From Kiritimatiellia bacterium (GTDB lineage Bacteria; Verrucomicrobiota; Kiritimatiellia; UBA8416; JADHWI01): 40,421 nt of DNA. This document shows, piece after piece, positions 1 through 8,585 of this stretch (within the stretch, counting starts at the first letter, position 1; every line of letters starts with the position of its first letter). A model generated the notes under the pieces. It was given only the letters and a program-made list of their open reading frames with translations. It was not told the DNA's origin and made no database searches. The position numbers and the translations under genes are program-made. The stretch covers positions 1 through 40,421 of the forward strand of contig JASLPY010000049.1 of NCBI GenBank assembly GCA_030744755.1, written 5' to 3'.

Positions 1-92
1 GTGCTGTGGGGTAAACAAAATGTCGTACCCCCGTTTCACCCTGCCCCCGTTGATCTGTTTCACAACGCAGATGGCTCGGAGATGTGGGGAAA

Positions 93-113
93 GATGCGGG
101 ATGCGGGATGCAG
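93..113. repeat. Heptamer tandem repeat (3 units)
   Basis: The units GATGCGG, GATGCGG and GATGCAG follow one another without spacing. The 7-bp period matches the arrays at 23534, 28179 and 35481, although the unit sequence differs. Confidence 0.6.
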
Positions 114-270
114 GGAGAAACTACGAAAAGCACGAAAAGCGCGAATGGGGATTCAAGATTGGGATGGCTGGAGGAGAGCGGCGGAAGGCTATTGAAATAC
201 TGGACATGATAATGGGATACTCCTCGTGATGGTGGTATTGTCGGAAGTTATCTGGCAGAACGAGGGATTT

Positions 271-340
271 ACCGCGGATGGGCACGGATATCGAGAAACT
301 TGCTGCCCGGCAACAATCCATATCCGCGTAATCCGCGGTT
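271..340. repeat. Imperfect inverted repeat
   Basis: ACCGCGGAT at 271-279 is complementary to ATCCGCGGT at 331-339, and CGGATA at 285-290 to TATCCG at 321-326. The loop is about 30 bases. The fold is interrupted by mismatches and no T-run follows, so it looks like a dispersed repeat rather than a terminator. Confidence 0.55.
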
Positions 341-370
341 GAGAGATTCTCCGGTGAGAAGGATGAGAGG

Positions 371-1420
371 ATGAAGAAACTCCGCGTTGGTATAGTCGGG
401 ATGGGTATGGGGAGGCACCATGCCAAGGATCTTCACTCGCATTCGAGATCCGATCTCGTCGCCATTGTTGATGCGGATGAATCAAGGCTGGAAGAGTCTG
501 CCGGTCAATTTCCAGAATCGCAGCAGTACACTGATTACGAGAAGATGCTTGCAGAGCAAGACCTCGACATGGTGGTTCTTGCCATACCCAACTTCCTCCA
601 CAAGCCGTTCGCGATAGCGGCCCTTGAAGCGGGCTGTCATGTATTGTGCGAGAAGCCTATGGCAATGAATACCGCGGAAGCAGAGGAAATGCTCGCGGTC
701 GCAAGGAAGTCCGATCGCCGGCTCATGATAAACTTCTCGTACAGGTTCACGGGAGCAGCACATGCCCTCAAACAGGCGGTCGATGCCGGTGTCCTGGGAG
801 ATGTCTATTACGGCAGGACGGGGTGGCTGCGGCGTGACGGGATGCCCGGGTTTGGCGGTTGGTTCGGACAGAAAAACAAGTCTGGCGGTGGTCCGTTGAT
901 AGACCTTGGAGTGCACAAGATCGATCTTGCCCTGTGGTTGATGGGTTATCCTTCACCCGAATGGATTCTGGCCAGAACATACGATCACCTGGGAAAAGCC
1001 CGTGCGGAAGGACTGGGCAAGGATTTCGATGTCGAGGACTTTGCGGCGGCACTTGTAACTTTCGACAACGGAGCGACGCTTGATGTCACTGTTTCGTGGG
1101 CCAGCCACATCAAGGAAAAGGAACTGATGGAAACACGCATCCTGGGAACAAAGGGTGGGGTGGTTCACCGCAACATCAATGAAGGCTACGAATTTGAGGG
1201 TGAGATCTTTACCGACTTCAATGGGGTTCCAAGCAACATACAGCCACAACCCCGGGGGTGCCCGCTGGGAAGTTCGATGACTCACTTCGTGGATTGTATA
1301 CTTGATGACAAGCCGCATATCGCGACCGGCGAAGAAGGCGCCACGCTAATGCGGATCCTGGATGCCATCTACGAAAGTGCGGCATCTCGTGAGCCCGTGC
1401 GGGTCGGTAGAGGGAGCTGA
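371..1420 (+). CDS. Gfo/Idh/MocA-family oxidoreductase
   Basis: A 349-residue NAD(P)-dependent oxidoreductase of the Gfo/Idh/MocA family, expected to be cytosolic and to act on a sugar, inositol or related polyol. The N-terminal Rossmann fold carries the glycine motif GMGMGRHH near residues 10-17. The family signature EKP lies at 94-96 in VLCEKPMAMN. The segment GGGPLIDLGVHKIDLALW (173-190) gives the usual catalytic-region D178 and H182. Length is normal. The ATG is preceded by AAGGA seven bases upstream. The substrate cannot be read from sequence and the neighbours are unrelated in function, so only the family is assigned. Confidence 0.9.
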   Translation: MKKLRVGIVGMGMGRHHAKDLHSHSRSDLVAIVDADESRLEESAGQFPESQQYTDYEKMLAEQDLDMVVLAIPNFLHKPFAIAALEAGCHVLCEKPMAMNTAEAEEMLAVARKSDRRLMINFSYRFTGAAHALKQAVDAGVLGDVYYGRTGWLRRDGMPGFGGWFGQKNKSGGGPLIDLGVHKIDLALWLMGYPSPEWILARTYDHLGKARAEGLGKDFDVEDFAAALVTFDNGATLDVTVSWASHIKEKELMETRILGTKGGVVHRNINEGYEFEGEIFTDFNGVPSNIQPQPRGCPLGSSMTHFVDCILDDKPHIATGEEGATLMRILDAIYESAASREPVRVGRGS

Positions 1421-1430
1421 ATTCTAACCT

Positions 1431-1540
1431 GCCCGCAATGCTACGCATAGCGTTGTAGGCGGGCGAATCCAGCTACGGGGAAAAAGATGTAGCTGAAACC
1501 GCTGGGCCTCCATCGCCCGGGCGACGGAGGGTGAGGATTC
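1431..1540. repeat. Compound palindromic element
   Basis: Two adjoining structures fill the gap after the oxidoreductase gene. First, GCCCGC (1431-1436) pairs with GCGGGC (1459-1464) around AATGCTA/TAGCGTT. Second, GAATCC (1465-1470) and GGATTC (1535-1540) enclose AGCTAC/GTAGCT (1471-1476, 1489-1494) and a 24-base palindrome at 1507-1530 with one mismatch. The second unit would fold as a closing stem with two hairpin arms. No T-run follows, so a dispersed repeat is more likely than a simple terminator. Confidence 0.6.
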
Positions 1541-1636
1541 AGAGCCACAGCATTGCCGGTTGACGAATCGATCGGGTTAGAGAGAAACTTCTCTCCTTGG
1601 CTTGATTCCGACCTTGCCGCACTTATACTTACCCTG

Positions 1637-2236
1637 ATGACACTGACAGTACCGAACATTCTCAGTTTGTTCAGAATAGTCGCGTCGCCTGTGCTTCTTG
1701 CTTTGGCATGGGCCGGAATGCCGAACGCTTTCATTGCGCTCTTTGCGGCGATGCTTGTGTCCGATTCCGTGGACGGCTTCCTCGCACGGCACTGGCACCA
1801 GGAATCCGAACTTGGCGCCAAGCTGGATAGTTGGGGCGATCTCTCGGCGGTTATGGTGTTGCCCGTATCGGTTCTTCTTCTATGGCCGGATATACTGTTC
1901 GATGAGGTGGCTTTCATAGCAACTGCTTTCCTTTGCTACGTGGTGCCGACAGTCTTCGGCACCATTAAGTATGGCCGCCCCACGAGTTATCATACCTGGG
2001 GTGCCAAGGTGACGGCCGTTATCATCGGCATCTCGTTGATTCTCCTGTTTCTGCGCGTTTCTCCCTGGCCTTTCCGCTTATGTATACCCATTGTTGTTCT
2101 TGAGGCCATCGAGGAGATGGTTATGACTGCAATGCTGCGGAAATGGCACGCAAACGTTCCCTCTTCATGGCATGCGTTGAAAATACGGCGTGAAGAAGAG
2201 GAAAAGATGGTGATAGCCGTTGAGAAGAACCCATGA
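1637..2236 (+). CDS. CDP-alcohol phosphatidyltransferase
   Basis: A 199-residue integral membrane enzyme that joins a CDP-activated lipid to an alcohol during phospholipid synthesis. The family signature D-x2-DG-x2-AR-x8-G-x3-D-x3-D is complete: D43, D46, G47, A50, R51, G60, D64 and D68. The N-terminus (VPNILSLFRIVASP) resembles phosphatidylglycerophosphate synthases, but the acceptor alcohol is not certain. Several hydrophobic helices follow. I chose the ATG at 1637 because the signature domain begins right after it. A TTG at 1553 would add 28 residues unlike the family. The stop overlaps the era start by 4 bp, suggesting translational coupling. Confidence 0.85.
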   Translation: MTLTVPNILSLFRIVASPVLLALAWAGMPNAFIALFAAMLVSDSVDGFLARHWHQESELGAKLDSWGDLSAVMVLPVSVLLLWPDILFDEVAFIATAFLCYVVPTVFGTIKYGRPTSYHTWGAKVTAVIIGISLILLFLRVSPWPFRLCIPIVVLEAIEEMVMTAMLRKWHANVPSSWHALKIRREEEEKMVIAVEKNP

Positions 2237-3129
2237 GTGAAACCCGAAGTGCAATCGTAGCGCTTGTAGGGCGCGCCAACGTTGGCAAGTCCACGCTGAT
2301 GAACCGTATTCTCGGCGAGAAGGTAAGCATCGTAAGTCCTATCGCCCAGACGACCAGGAACCTGGTGCGCGGAGTGCTGACGGAAAAACGAGGCCAGCTT
2401 GCCTTTCTTGATACGCCCGGAGTTCACAAAGCGTCTTATGACCTCGGGAGAATCATGAATCGCACCGCAAGGTCGTCGATAGAGGGTTCTGATGTTGCCC
2501 TGTTGCTGCTGGATGCGTCACAGCGGCCCAGGGATGAAGACCTGGGATGGATGCAGAAACTCTGCCGGGGCGAAGCCACGGTTGCCATCGCCTTGAACAA
2601 GACCGACATAAACGGCGAGTTCATAGAGAGGTACAGGGAAGGCTGGACAAATCTCCCGGGGGAGGAGCCAACCCGTGATCCGCTCTGGTTCGAGGTGTCG
2701 GCGAAGACAGGTAAGGGCGTTGAGGCGCTGGTGACTGCCTTGTTTGAAATGGCTCCCGAGGGCCCGCACCTGTTCCCGGAAGACATGCTCTCCGACTTTC
2801 CCCGGAGGTGGAATATCTCGGATGTTGTGAGAGAGAAATTCTACGCTCACCTCAAAGATGAATTGCCTCACGCCATTGCGGTTCGTGTCGACAAGTTGAC
2901 AGAGAAGGACGACCGCTGGGACGTCGACGTCCTGATTTACGTCAACAGGTCTTCGCAGAAAGGCATTGTGATCGGCCACAAGGGAAAGCTGTTGAAGACG
3001 GTGAGGGCTCAGGCCGAAACGGAACTGAAGGAGATGTACGAAAAGAAAATCCGCCTGCATCTTTGGGTGAAAGTGGAAAAAGACTGGGCAAAGAACCACT
3101 TTATCCTAAAACAACTCGGCTACCAGTAA
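2233..3129 (+). CDS. era: GTPase Era
   Basis: A 298-residue GTPase that binds the 3' end of 16S rRNA and assists maturation of the 30S ribosomal subunit. GTPase motifs are in order: G1 GRANVGKS (13-20, with A replacing the usual P), G2 around T40-T41, G3 DTPG (60-63), G4 NKTD (122-125) and G5 SAK (156-158). The C-terminal KH RNA-binding domain shows GIVIGHKGK (244-252) and ends in KQLGYQ, as in typical Era. The length is standard. Its ATG overlaps the stop of the phosphatidyltransferase gene (ATGA), so the two are probably cotranscribed. Confidence 0.97.
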   Translation: MSETRSAIVALVGRANVGKSTLMNRILGEKVSIVSPIAQTTRNLVRGVLTEKRGQLAFLDTPGVHKASYDLGRIMNRTARSSIEGSDVALLLLDASQRPRDEDLGWMQKLCRGEATVAIALNKTDINGEFIERYREGWTNLPGEEPTRDPLWFEVSAKTGKGVEALVTALFEMAPEGPHLFPEDMLSDFPRRWNISDVVREKFYAHLKDELPHAIAVRVDKLTEKDDRWDVDVLIYVNRSSQKGIVIGHKGKLLKTVRAQAETELKEMYEKKIRLHLWVKVEKDWAKNHFILKQLGYQ

Positions 3130-3175
3130 ATAGATACCGCCAAATTCTGCCGGCAATTCTCAGCACATGCGCATG

Positions 3176-3233
3176 GTCCACCTCGTAGCGGTGGACCTAC
3201 TTCTCCCGGTACGTCCACCGCTACGAGGTGGAC
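3176..3233. repeat. Perfect 21-bp inverted repeat
   Basis: The arms 3176-3196 and 3213-3233 are perfect reverse complements separated by 16 bases. Each arm is also a small hairpin (GTCCACC/GGTGGAC around a 7-base loop), so two small hairpins or one long one can form. It lies between the convergent era and U32 genes and could act as a bidirectional transcription stop, but there is no T-run on either side. Confidence 0.8.
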
Positions 3234-3273
3234 GATAGCCATATGTCTCGCACTTATCCCACAAGATCTCCCT

Positions 3274-5661
3274 CTACACGAAGTCACGGAAGTAGTTGAA
3301 GGTGTTCTGTTTCGGTTCGTTTGGGTTTGCGTGGGTCAGGTCTATGACTTCTGATGCGGTATCCGGGCATGGAATGGCGAGGACTTTATCTGAAAACAGC
3401 CATGCCTGGTTGTTCTCTTTCACGATATCGAATGATGCGCCGCGCCCATCGGTGATTCTTCCTTCGGCAGGTATTTCAAAACGAGTTGTCAGCAGGGGAA
3501 TACGACCATACGAGAGCACCTCTACCGAAGGTCCGTATCTTTCCACAAGCGTCTCGACGGTTCCCTTGTCCAGCTCCACCCACAGCGTTGTCTTCATCGC
3601 ACCCAGCGCTTGAGCTTCTTCGACTGCAGCCCGGTTGCAGATGGGGAACGGGAAACCAGCAGTTAGCGTTAGATCCTCGTGCTCCGCGAGAAGGCTGAAC
3701 CCGTACAGGGATGTAACCCTGAAACGACGTACCCCAATCGCAATTGCCTTCTGCACGCAGGCCTTGAGATCAGGGAGTTCACCTTCAGGACAGAAGTCCG
3801 GTAATATGGCCTCATCAGTGTCACCCTCAAGATGGTCGATGCCCCGTGCGGTAATAGAGTCCGGGACGAAATTGCTGCCCCCGGGACCAAGAGTCACCAC
3901 AACTTCCGGCTTCATAGTGACAGGAAGCGGCTGATCGGAGAGGGATTTGATGAATTCCTCAAGCATCGGTTCTCCCTGCTTCGAGGCGGCTTCAACGCCA
4001 ATGTTTGCGTCGACCCACGCCCAGAAATCCCTACGAAGTTGTTTCAGTTCGCTTGCGGGGATGAAGATGCCATAGGGGATCTCGGCGGTGATCTTCCCAG
4101 CGGCGAAACCAGAAGTTCCGGATCTGGAGAACTCTTCCGCGAGCGTGGTGCTGGTTAACGGGCGTTTCTTCGCCGGCGATGCAGTCACGGTGCCTGACCA
4201 TTCTGTGAATTCTTCGAACTCCGGTCCCTGTGGAAGGGTCAGAATCCCCTGGTTACGCCGTTGCGCTCTTACGGGAGGGACGCCGGCCTCGGCGTCCGCG
4301 GGCAGCGAGGCCGCTGCCCCTCCCATTGCACAAGTAGGGGGCGCTCCAGTTAATGCTCCGTCTTCTGGGCAAGGTCGTTTATTGCCGGGCGAAGTGATTT
4401 GCACCCGGATGGTGTTACCTTCGATCCTGATTCCCATGTCAACGGTGGGCCTGGCAGTTGTTAAAGCCGCCAGCCGCTTTCCCATGTCCGGGACGGCACT
4501 TGCGATTTTGAAAACGCGAGCGCTGGCAGGGACGGCCTTGTCGCAATGAACCCAGCACCGCTGGCCGCGTTTTGCGCTCCTCACGCTGCGCTGTTCAACG
4601 GTAATCCTGGTCACGGTTATTGCGGGGCCCTCGTCACCGGATTGCGGTTGCAGCCTTATGGTGTCGCCCACTCCGAACGGGCGTGAGACTTCGACGGCGA
4701 AACCCTTTGGCTGCGAGTTGACCACCTTGCCGCAAAGAAGCCCGGATGCACCCAGTCCTTCGTGCTGGATCACACCGGTGAAGTCGTCAGCAGTTCTGAA
4801 TGGTGCTGACCATTTGCGCCCCAGGGACCCCGATAGCACAGAACGGGCTTCCTTCAGTACCCGGTGGGAAGCGTCATCGGGTGCGTCGAGAACCATGCGA
4901 TAAGCGGAAACGACACGGCTTACGTAATCTGCACGCCGCAGTCGGCCTTCTATTTTGAGTGAAGCCACGCCCAGGTCCTTGAGAGCGGGTATTGCATCCA
5001 GCGAGTAAAGGTCTGCGGTTGAGAAGAAGAATCCATTCCCCTGTTCGGAATGGTAGCGCCGGCGGCATGGCTGTTTGCATTTCCCCCGGTTCCCGCTCCA
5101 TCCTCCCATCCACGAAGATAGCAGGCAGGCTCCCGAGCGGCTGCAGCAGAGGGCACCGTGAACGAACGCCTCAAGCTCTACGGACGTCTTGCGCTTTATC
5201 TCGGCGATTTCCTCGAAAGTAACCTGGCGCTCGAGGATCACCCGCTTGATCCCAAGCTTTTGCGCCATATTGGCACCCGCACTGTTGTGTACGCCCATCT
5301 GTGTTGAAGCATGAATATCAAGAACGGGAAAGAATTCGCGGATCATCCGTACCAGGCCGAGATCCTGGACGAGAACCGCATCAGGACGAAGGGCGGCCAG
5401 TTCCGCCAACATCTTCCCGGCCTCCGGCAGCTCGGCATCCTTTATCAGAGTGTTCATGGTCACGTACACCTTGCGACCATGTTTTCGGGCATACGATATC
5501 AGCTTTGAAAGGTCTTCATTGGTCAGGTTCTGTCCCCGCTCCCTTGCGTTAAAGCGGGAGAGGCCGGCATAAACGGCATCGGCTCCGGCATCGAAAGCGG
5601 TCAACCCGCATTCGATGGATCCCGCAGGAGCAAGCAATTCAGGTATTCCATCAACACTCAT
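3274..5661 (-). CDS. U32 family peptidase-like protein
   Basis: A 795-residue cytosolic protein of the U32 family. Characterised members act in RNA modification, for example RlhA in hydroxylation of 23S rRNA, although older annotation calls them collagenases. The family signature E-x-F-x2-G-[SA]-[LIVM]-C-x4-G-x-C-x-[LIVM]-S lies near residues 164-182. Conserved Cys near 172, 179, 195 and 199 fit an iron-sulfur or metal site. The N-terminal half is a TIM-barrel-like region beginning PELLAPAGS. The length fits the large U32 proteins with an extra C-terminal domain. GTG at 5664 directly precedes the chosen ATG and is an alternative start. Residues about 446-463 are encoded by an in-frame palindromic insert. 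Confidence 0.88.
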   Translation of the reverse strand: MSVDGIPELLAPAGSIECGLTAFDAGADAVYAGLSRFNARERGQNLTNEDLSKLISYARKHGRKVYVTMNTLIKDAELPEAGKMLAELAALRPDAVLVQDLGLVRMIREFFPVLDIHASTQMGVHNSAGANMAQKLGIKRVILERQVTFEEIAEIKRKTSVELEAFVHGALCCSRSGACLLSSWMGGWSGNRGKCKQPCRRRYHSEQGNGFFFSTADLYSLDAIPALKDLGVASLKIEGRLRRADYVSRVVSAYRMVLDAPDDASHRVLKEARSVLSGSLGRKWSAPFRTADDFTGVIQHEGLGASGLLCGKVVNSQPKGFAVEVSRPFGVGDTIRLQPQSGDEGPAITVTRITVEQRSVRSAKRGQRCWVHCDKAVPASARVFKIASAVPDMGKRLAALTTARPTVDMGIRIEGNTIRVQITSPGNKRPCPEDGALTGAPPTCAMGGAAASLPADAEAGVPPVRAQRRNQGILTLPQGPEFEEFTEWSGTVTASPAKKRPLTSTTLAEEFSRSGTSGFAAGKITAEIPYGIFIPASELKQLRRDFWAWVDANIGVEAASKQGEPMLEEFIKSLSDQPLPVTMKPEVVVTLGPGGSNFVPDSITARGIDHLEGDTDEAILPDFCPEGELPDLKACVQKAIAIGVRRFRVTSLYGFSLLAEHEDLTLTAGFPFPICNRAAVEEAQALGAMKTTLWVELDKGTVETLVERYGPSVEVLSYGRIPLLTTRFEIPAEGRITDGRGASFDIVKENNQAWLFSDKVLAIPCPDTASEVIDLTHANPNEPKQNTFNYFRDFV
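4273..4324. repeat. Two-hairpin palindromic insert inside the U32 gene
   Basis: A closing stem GGGAGGG/CCCTCCC (4273-4279 with 4318-4324) surrounds two perfect 8-bp hairpins with 4-base loops: GGACGCCG/CGGCGTCC (4278-4285, 4290-4297) and GGGCAGCG/CGCTGCCC (4300-4307, 4312-4319). The closing stem and first hairpin share two bases, so they compete slightly. The reading frame stays open and the peptide is Ala/Gly/Pro-rich, in a region that looks like a linker between domains. Confidence 0.8.
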
Positions 5662-5722
5662 CACCCCGCCACTCTATGGAATACAGGCCGATAAGCAAAC
5701 AGGAATCGGACCATGGAATTGA

Positions 5723-5751
5723 TTGACACGAAACACCCAATCTCATATATT
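5723..5751 (+). promoter_or_regulatory. Sigma-70-type promoter of tRNA-Ala
   Basis: TTGACA at 5723-5728 is a perfect -35 hexamer, followed after exactly 17 bases by TATATT at 5746-5751, five of six matches to the -10 consensus. Transcription would begin near 5758, about 39 bases before the mature tRNA. This is the clearest promoter in the window. Confidence 0.85.
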
Positions 5752-5779
5752 CCCACGCTCGATACCGAAAGACGTTTTG

Positions 5780-5885
<106 letters not shown>

Positions 5886-5893
<8 letters not shown>

Positions 5894-6185
5894 TATACAT
5901 CCTTCAGTCCACAACCACTGCCCGCGAATGCAGTATACGCGCCCGCTGCGAAAGTCCAAACGCGTACCGGCTAGGCGCACGGTGAAAACAATTGGTCTTC
6001 CACGCACCCACCAGACCGCGGCATACTCTGGATGCCCACGCCTCGAAACACGCGCGTGTCCCGCACCCGTCGTACCGCGCAGTGCTACAATTGGCTTGAC
6101 TGGCGTTGGCCCGTGCAGCAATGTAACTACCACGGAGTTGATCATTTCCATTGCCGCCACCGGGCTTGAAAGTGAGTGACGACTG
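5886..6185. other. No confident gene
   Basis: An 83-codon open frame (5928-6179, plus) ends six bases before the next gene, but its composition is Arg/Pro/Thr-rich, no domain is recognisable and no clear ribosome-binding site precedes it. An antisense frame is equally open. I treat the stretch as probably non-coding. It lies just downstream of a tRNA, a common integration site, but I see no integrase or direct repeat of the tRNA end. Confidence 0.4.
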
Positions 6186-7145
6186 ATGAGAGCGAGTGAC
6201 AACGGACCATGGAGCAGACGGACCTTCTATCTCCCCTACCTCATGGGATTGCTGATCACAGGTCTCACGCTGTGTTCACACAGACTGCTCGAGGTCAAGA
6301 AGCCACCCATCGATTATACGCAGATCACCATCGGCTCCCTGGGTCAGCAGGAGCAGATCGCAGAGCGCACAGCAAGGCTAGGATGGCAGGTTGGTGTCCT
6401 GCTGATCTGCGTGACGTGCGCAGTTGCGATTGCTGTCGCATGCCTGATCGCTCCGCAAAGCGCGCGGAATCGCTTCCGGTGGCAGATCGCCATCCTGCTG
6501 GCCGGCAGCGTACTTCTTGCCCTTGTAATTGTCCTCAAGCTTCCGCCCTCGCATGCAGGTGTAGATGCCTCGTTCTATCAAGTCATAGCGAAGGGACCTC
6601 CCGGCTCACTGTTTCCTATAAGAAACGCAACGCTGATCGTCGACGTCACACAGTTCCTGGGCATAATCGCGGAGGTTTTCCTCTTCCTTGCGGCGGGCTG
6701 CTTGCTCGCTCCACCCGCTGATAAGACGCTTCAACAGATCGTGGAGTCCATGGCACGTTTGCGAGCGTTGCTCTATTGCGCGGCGGCCATGCTCGTGGCA
6801 AGCGTGATCTGCACCGCTGCCTTCCATGCCTGGATGTTGACCTTTCTCAAAGTTCCCGCAAGAAACTGGGTAGACATTTATCTCAAGACACTCGATATGC
6901 GCATCATGGTTCAGAACACGCTGCTGCTTGCCGCGTTCTATGTTCCTGCCGCTGCCGTGCTGATGGCGCGGGCACATGGCCTGGCCAAAGCAGAAACGAA
7001 ATCCGGTACCCTTTCGGAAACGCGGGCTCTTCTCAAGAAGCACGAGCTTGGTCTATCCTTTCCAAAATCAGTTTCGAGCGGTCTGGCCGTACTTTCGCCC
7101 ATGTTCGTCAGGCCGGTACTCGCCATTATCGAGTACGTACCATGA
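6186..7145 (+). CDS. Six-helix membrane protein of unknown function
   Basis: A 319-residue predicted integral membrane protein that I do not recognise. Hydrophobic segments lie near residues 16-34, 66-88, 100-118, 154-178, 195-218 and 243-265. A periplasmic or cytosolic loop of about 35 residues separates helices three and four. The charged segment after helix six (HGLAKAETKSGTLSETRALLKKHE) is followed by a short hydrophobic C-terminus. Its TGA overlaps the ATG of the secreted DUF11 protein gene by 4 bp, so the two proteins are probably made together. A role in export or anchoring of that protein is possible but unproven. Confidence 0.6.
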   Translation: MRASDNGPWSRRTFYLPYLMGLLITGLTLCSHRLLEVKKPPIDYTQITIGSLGQQEQIAERTARLGWQVGVLLICVTCAVAIAVACLIAPQSARNRFRWQIAILLAGSVLLALVIVLKLPPSHAGVDASFYQVIAKGPPGSLFPIRNATLIVDVTQFLGIIAEVFLFLAAGCLLAPPADKTLQQIVESMARLRALLYCAAAMLVASVICTAAFHAWMLTFLKVPARNWVDIYLKTLDMRIMVQNTLLLAAFYVPAAAVLMARAHGLAKAETKSGTLSETRALLKKHELGLSFPKSVSSGLAVLSPMFVRPVLAIIEYVP

Positions 7146-8512
7146 AACACGGTTCACTCATTCTGGCTGCGGTTGCACTGCTGCTCCCCCACGCGTCCTT
7201 TGCCCAAGAGCATGGTCGCGTGGACGACCTCGCCTGGATCAATGAATTTCACTACGACAGCGTGAGCAATGACTTCGAGGAGTTCCTGGAGGTGGTACTC
7301 GGACCGGAGTTCAGCGGGAATCTGGAAGACTACAGCGTTACTCTTTACGATGGAGCTACGGGCCTGCCTACTACGAGCTTTGACCTTACCGCCTTCACAG
7401 AAGGCGATACGATCAATGGCTACACGTTCTACTCATTCGACACGACTGCGTTTCTTGAAAACACGGGCTCCTTGTGCGGCAGCCTCATCGGCAGCCCAAC
7501 CCCAATGTACTCCAGCTACGAGGGCATCGTGGTCGCACTCGGAGGGCCATGCGACGGCCTGACTTCCGAAGATATCGGTCTAATGGAAGATGAGAACACG
7601 CCCGTGGGCTCATCCATCGCGCTGGAAGGCGCCGGTGCCAGCTTGGCCGATTTCCTGAGCGATTCGTGGACGCTTCACAACAACCCGACAGGCGGACTCG
7701 GAGCCACCAAGGGCACGGTCAATCACAACCAGGTCCTGATTCATCCCACGAACGCCTTCGCCGGACTGGCGCTCGGCAAGGAGGCACCCACGGGCCCGAT
7801 TGAAGCCGGACCGAACATCACGTACACGATCACAGTCACGAACGCCGGGCCATACGCCGCAACGTCGGTCCGTGTCACGGATACGCTGCCCGCAGGCTTC
7901 TCGTTCGTCTCCGCCACGCCCAGCCAGGGCGCGTGCGTCTTCTCGAACCATACAGTGACCTGTTTCCTACTCACGATACCGAGAGAGACCAATGCCACCG
8001 TATCCATCGAAGCGACGGCGGTCCTCGGCGGCACGTTCACCAATAGCGCAACCGTCACCGCCAATCGCCCCGATTCAAATCTCGTGGACAACGTAGCGAC
8101 CACTGTCACAACCGTCATGACGCCCGTCGACTCCGATGGCGACGGCATGCCGGACTGGTGGGAGGAGAAGCATCAGGCGTCAGGACTGAATCCGGCAGTC
8201 TCCAACGCCCCGAACTCGGACGTGGACAGCGACGGCGTGCCGGACATCGACGAGTACCGTGCCGACACCAATCCCGGAAACAGCAATGAGTTCTTAAGAA
8301 TCACCGGCATCTCAAGCGACGGCGGCACCAACACCGTCCGCCTCGACAGCTCCGCCGCCCGCCACTACAGCGGCGAATCGCGCGCCGACCTGCAGAGCGG
8401 GGGATGGTCGAACTTCACCGACAACGTCCCCGGCACCGGCGGTACATTGCCACTCATCGACACCAACACCGCCCCTCAGAAATTCTACCGCGTCGGTGCG
8501 GAAGTGCCGTAG
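7142..8512 (+). CDS. Secreted DUF11/TSP3 protein, copy 1
   Basis: A 456-residue exported protein. Residues 1-21 form a signal peptide ending SFA before QE. Residues 27-200 resemble lamin-tail-like domains of extracellular proteins (AWINEFHYD, then DEYxxL-like beta strands). Residues about 205-325 form a DUF11 beta-sandwich (ITYTITVTNAGPYAATSV). Residues 329-378 hold aspartate-rich calcium-binding repeats (DSDGDGMPDWW, DVDSDGVPDIDEY). Residues 383-456 form a tail ending FYRVGAEVP that recurs in two other genes here and in the protease at 15141. The ATG overlaps the upstream membrane gene. A longer frame from 6776 exists but would bypass the signal peptide. Function is probably cell-surface or matrix-related; no enzyme motif is visible. 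Confidence 0.85.
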   Translation: MKHGSLILAAVALLLPHASFAQEHGRVDDLAWINEFHYDSVSNDFEEFLEVVLGPEFSGNLEDYSVTLYDGATGLPTTSFDLTAFTEGDTINGYTFYSFDTTAFLENTGSLCGSLIGSPTPMYSSYEGIVVALGGPCDGLTSEDIGLMEDENTPVGSSIALEGAGASLADFLSDSWTLHNNPTGGLGATKGTVNHNQVLIHPTNAFAGLALGKEAPTGPIEAGPNITYTITVTNAGPYAATSVRVTDTLPAGFSFVSATPSQGACVFSNHTVTCFLLTIPRETNATVSIEATAVLGGTFTNSATVTANRPDSNLVDNVATTVTTVMTPVDSDGDGMPDWWEEKHQASGLNPAVSNAPNSDVDSDGVPDIDEYRADTNPGNSNEFLRITGISSDGGTNTVRLDSSAARHYSGESRADLQSGGWSNFTDNVPGTGGTLPLIDTNTAPQKFYRVGAEVP

Positions 8513-8529
8513 GAGCCGTGATGTGGGCA

Positions 8530-8558
8530 TTGCTAAGGTTTGCGGATTGATGTATATT
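8530..8558 (+). promoter_or_regulatory. Possible promoter of mntA-hepT
   Basis: TTGCTA at 8530-8535 and TATATT at 8553-8558 are separated by 17 bases. The predicted start near 8565 leaves a leader of about 20 bases before the mntA ATG. Confidence 0.45.
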
Positions 8559-8585
8559 TAGGGGCATGAGATTGGACTGCCAGAT

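Larger units (their letters stand above)
1..370. other. Gene-free leader region with repeats
   Basis: I see no convincing gene in this stretch. The short open frames lack a recognisable domain and a ribosome-binding site. Two structures are visible: three head-to-tail 7-bp units at 93-113 and an imperfect inverted repeat at 271-340, both listed separately. AAGGA at 359-363 is a plausible ribosome-binding site for the next gene. Confidence 0.6.

Noticed and set aside
5928..6179. An 83-codon gene after the tRNA
   Set aside because: No domain, biased Arg/Pro/Thr composition and an equally open antisense frame.
6776..7141. Upstream extension of the DUF11 gene giving a 578-residue protein
   Set aside because: It overlaps the membrane-protein gene in another frame, and the signal peptide starts at the internal ATG 7142.
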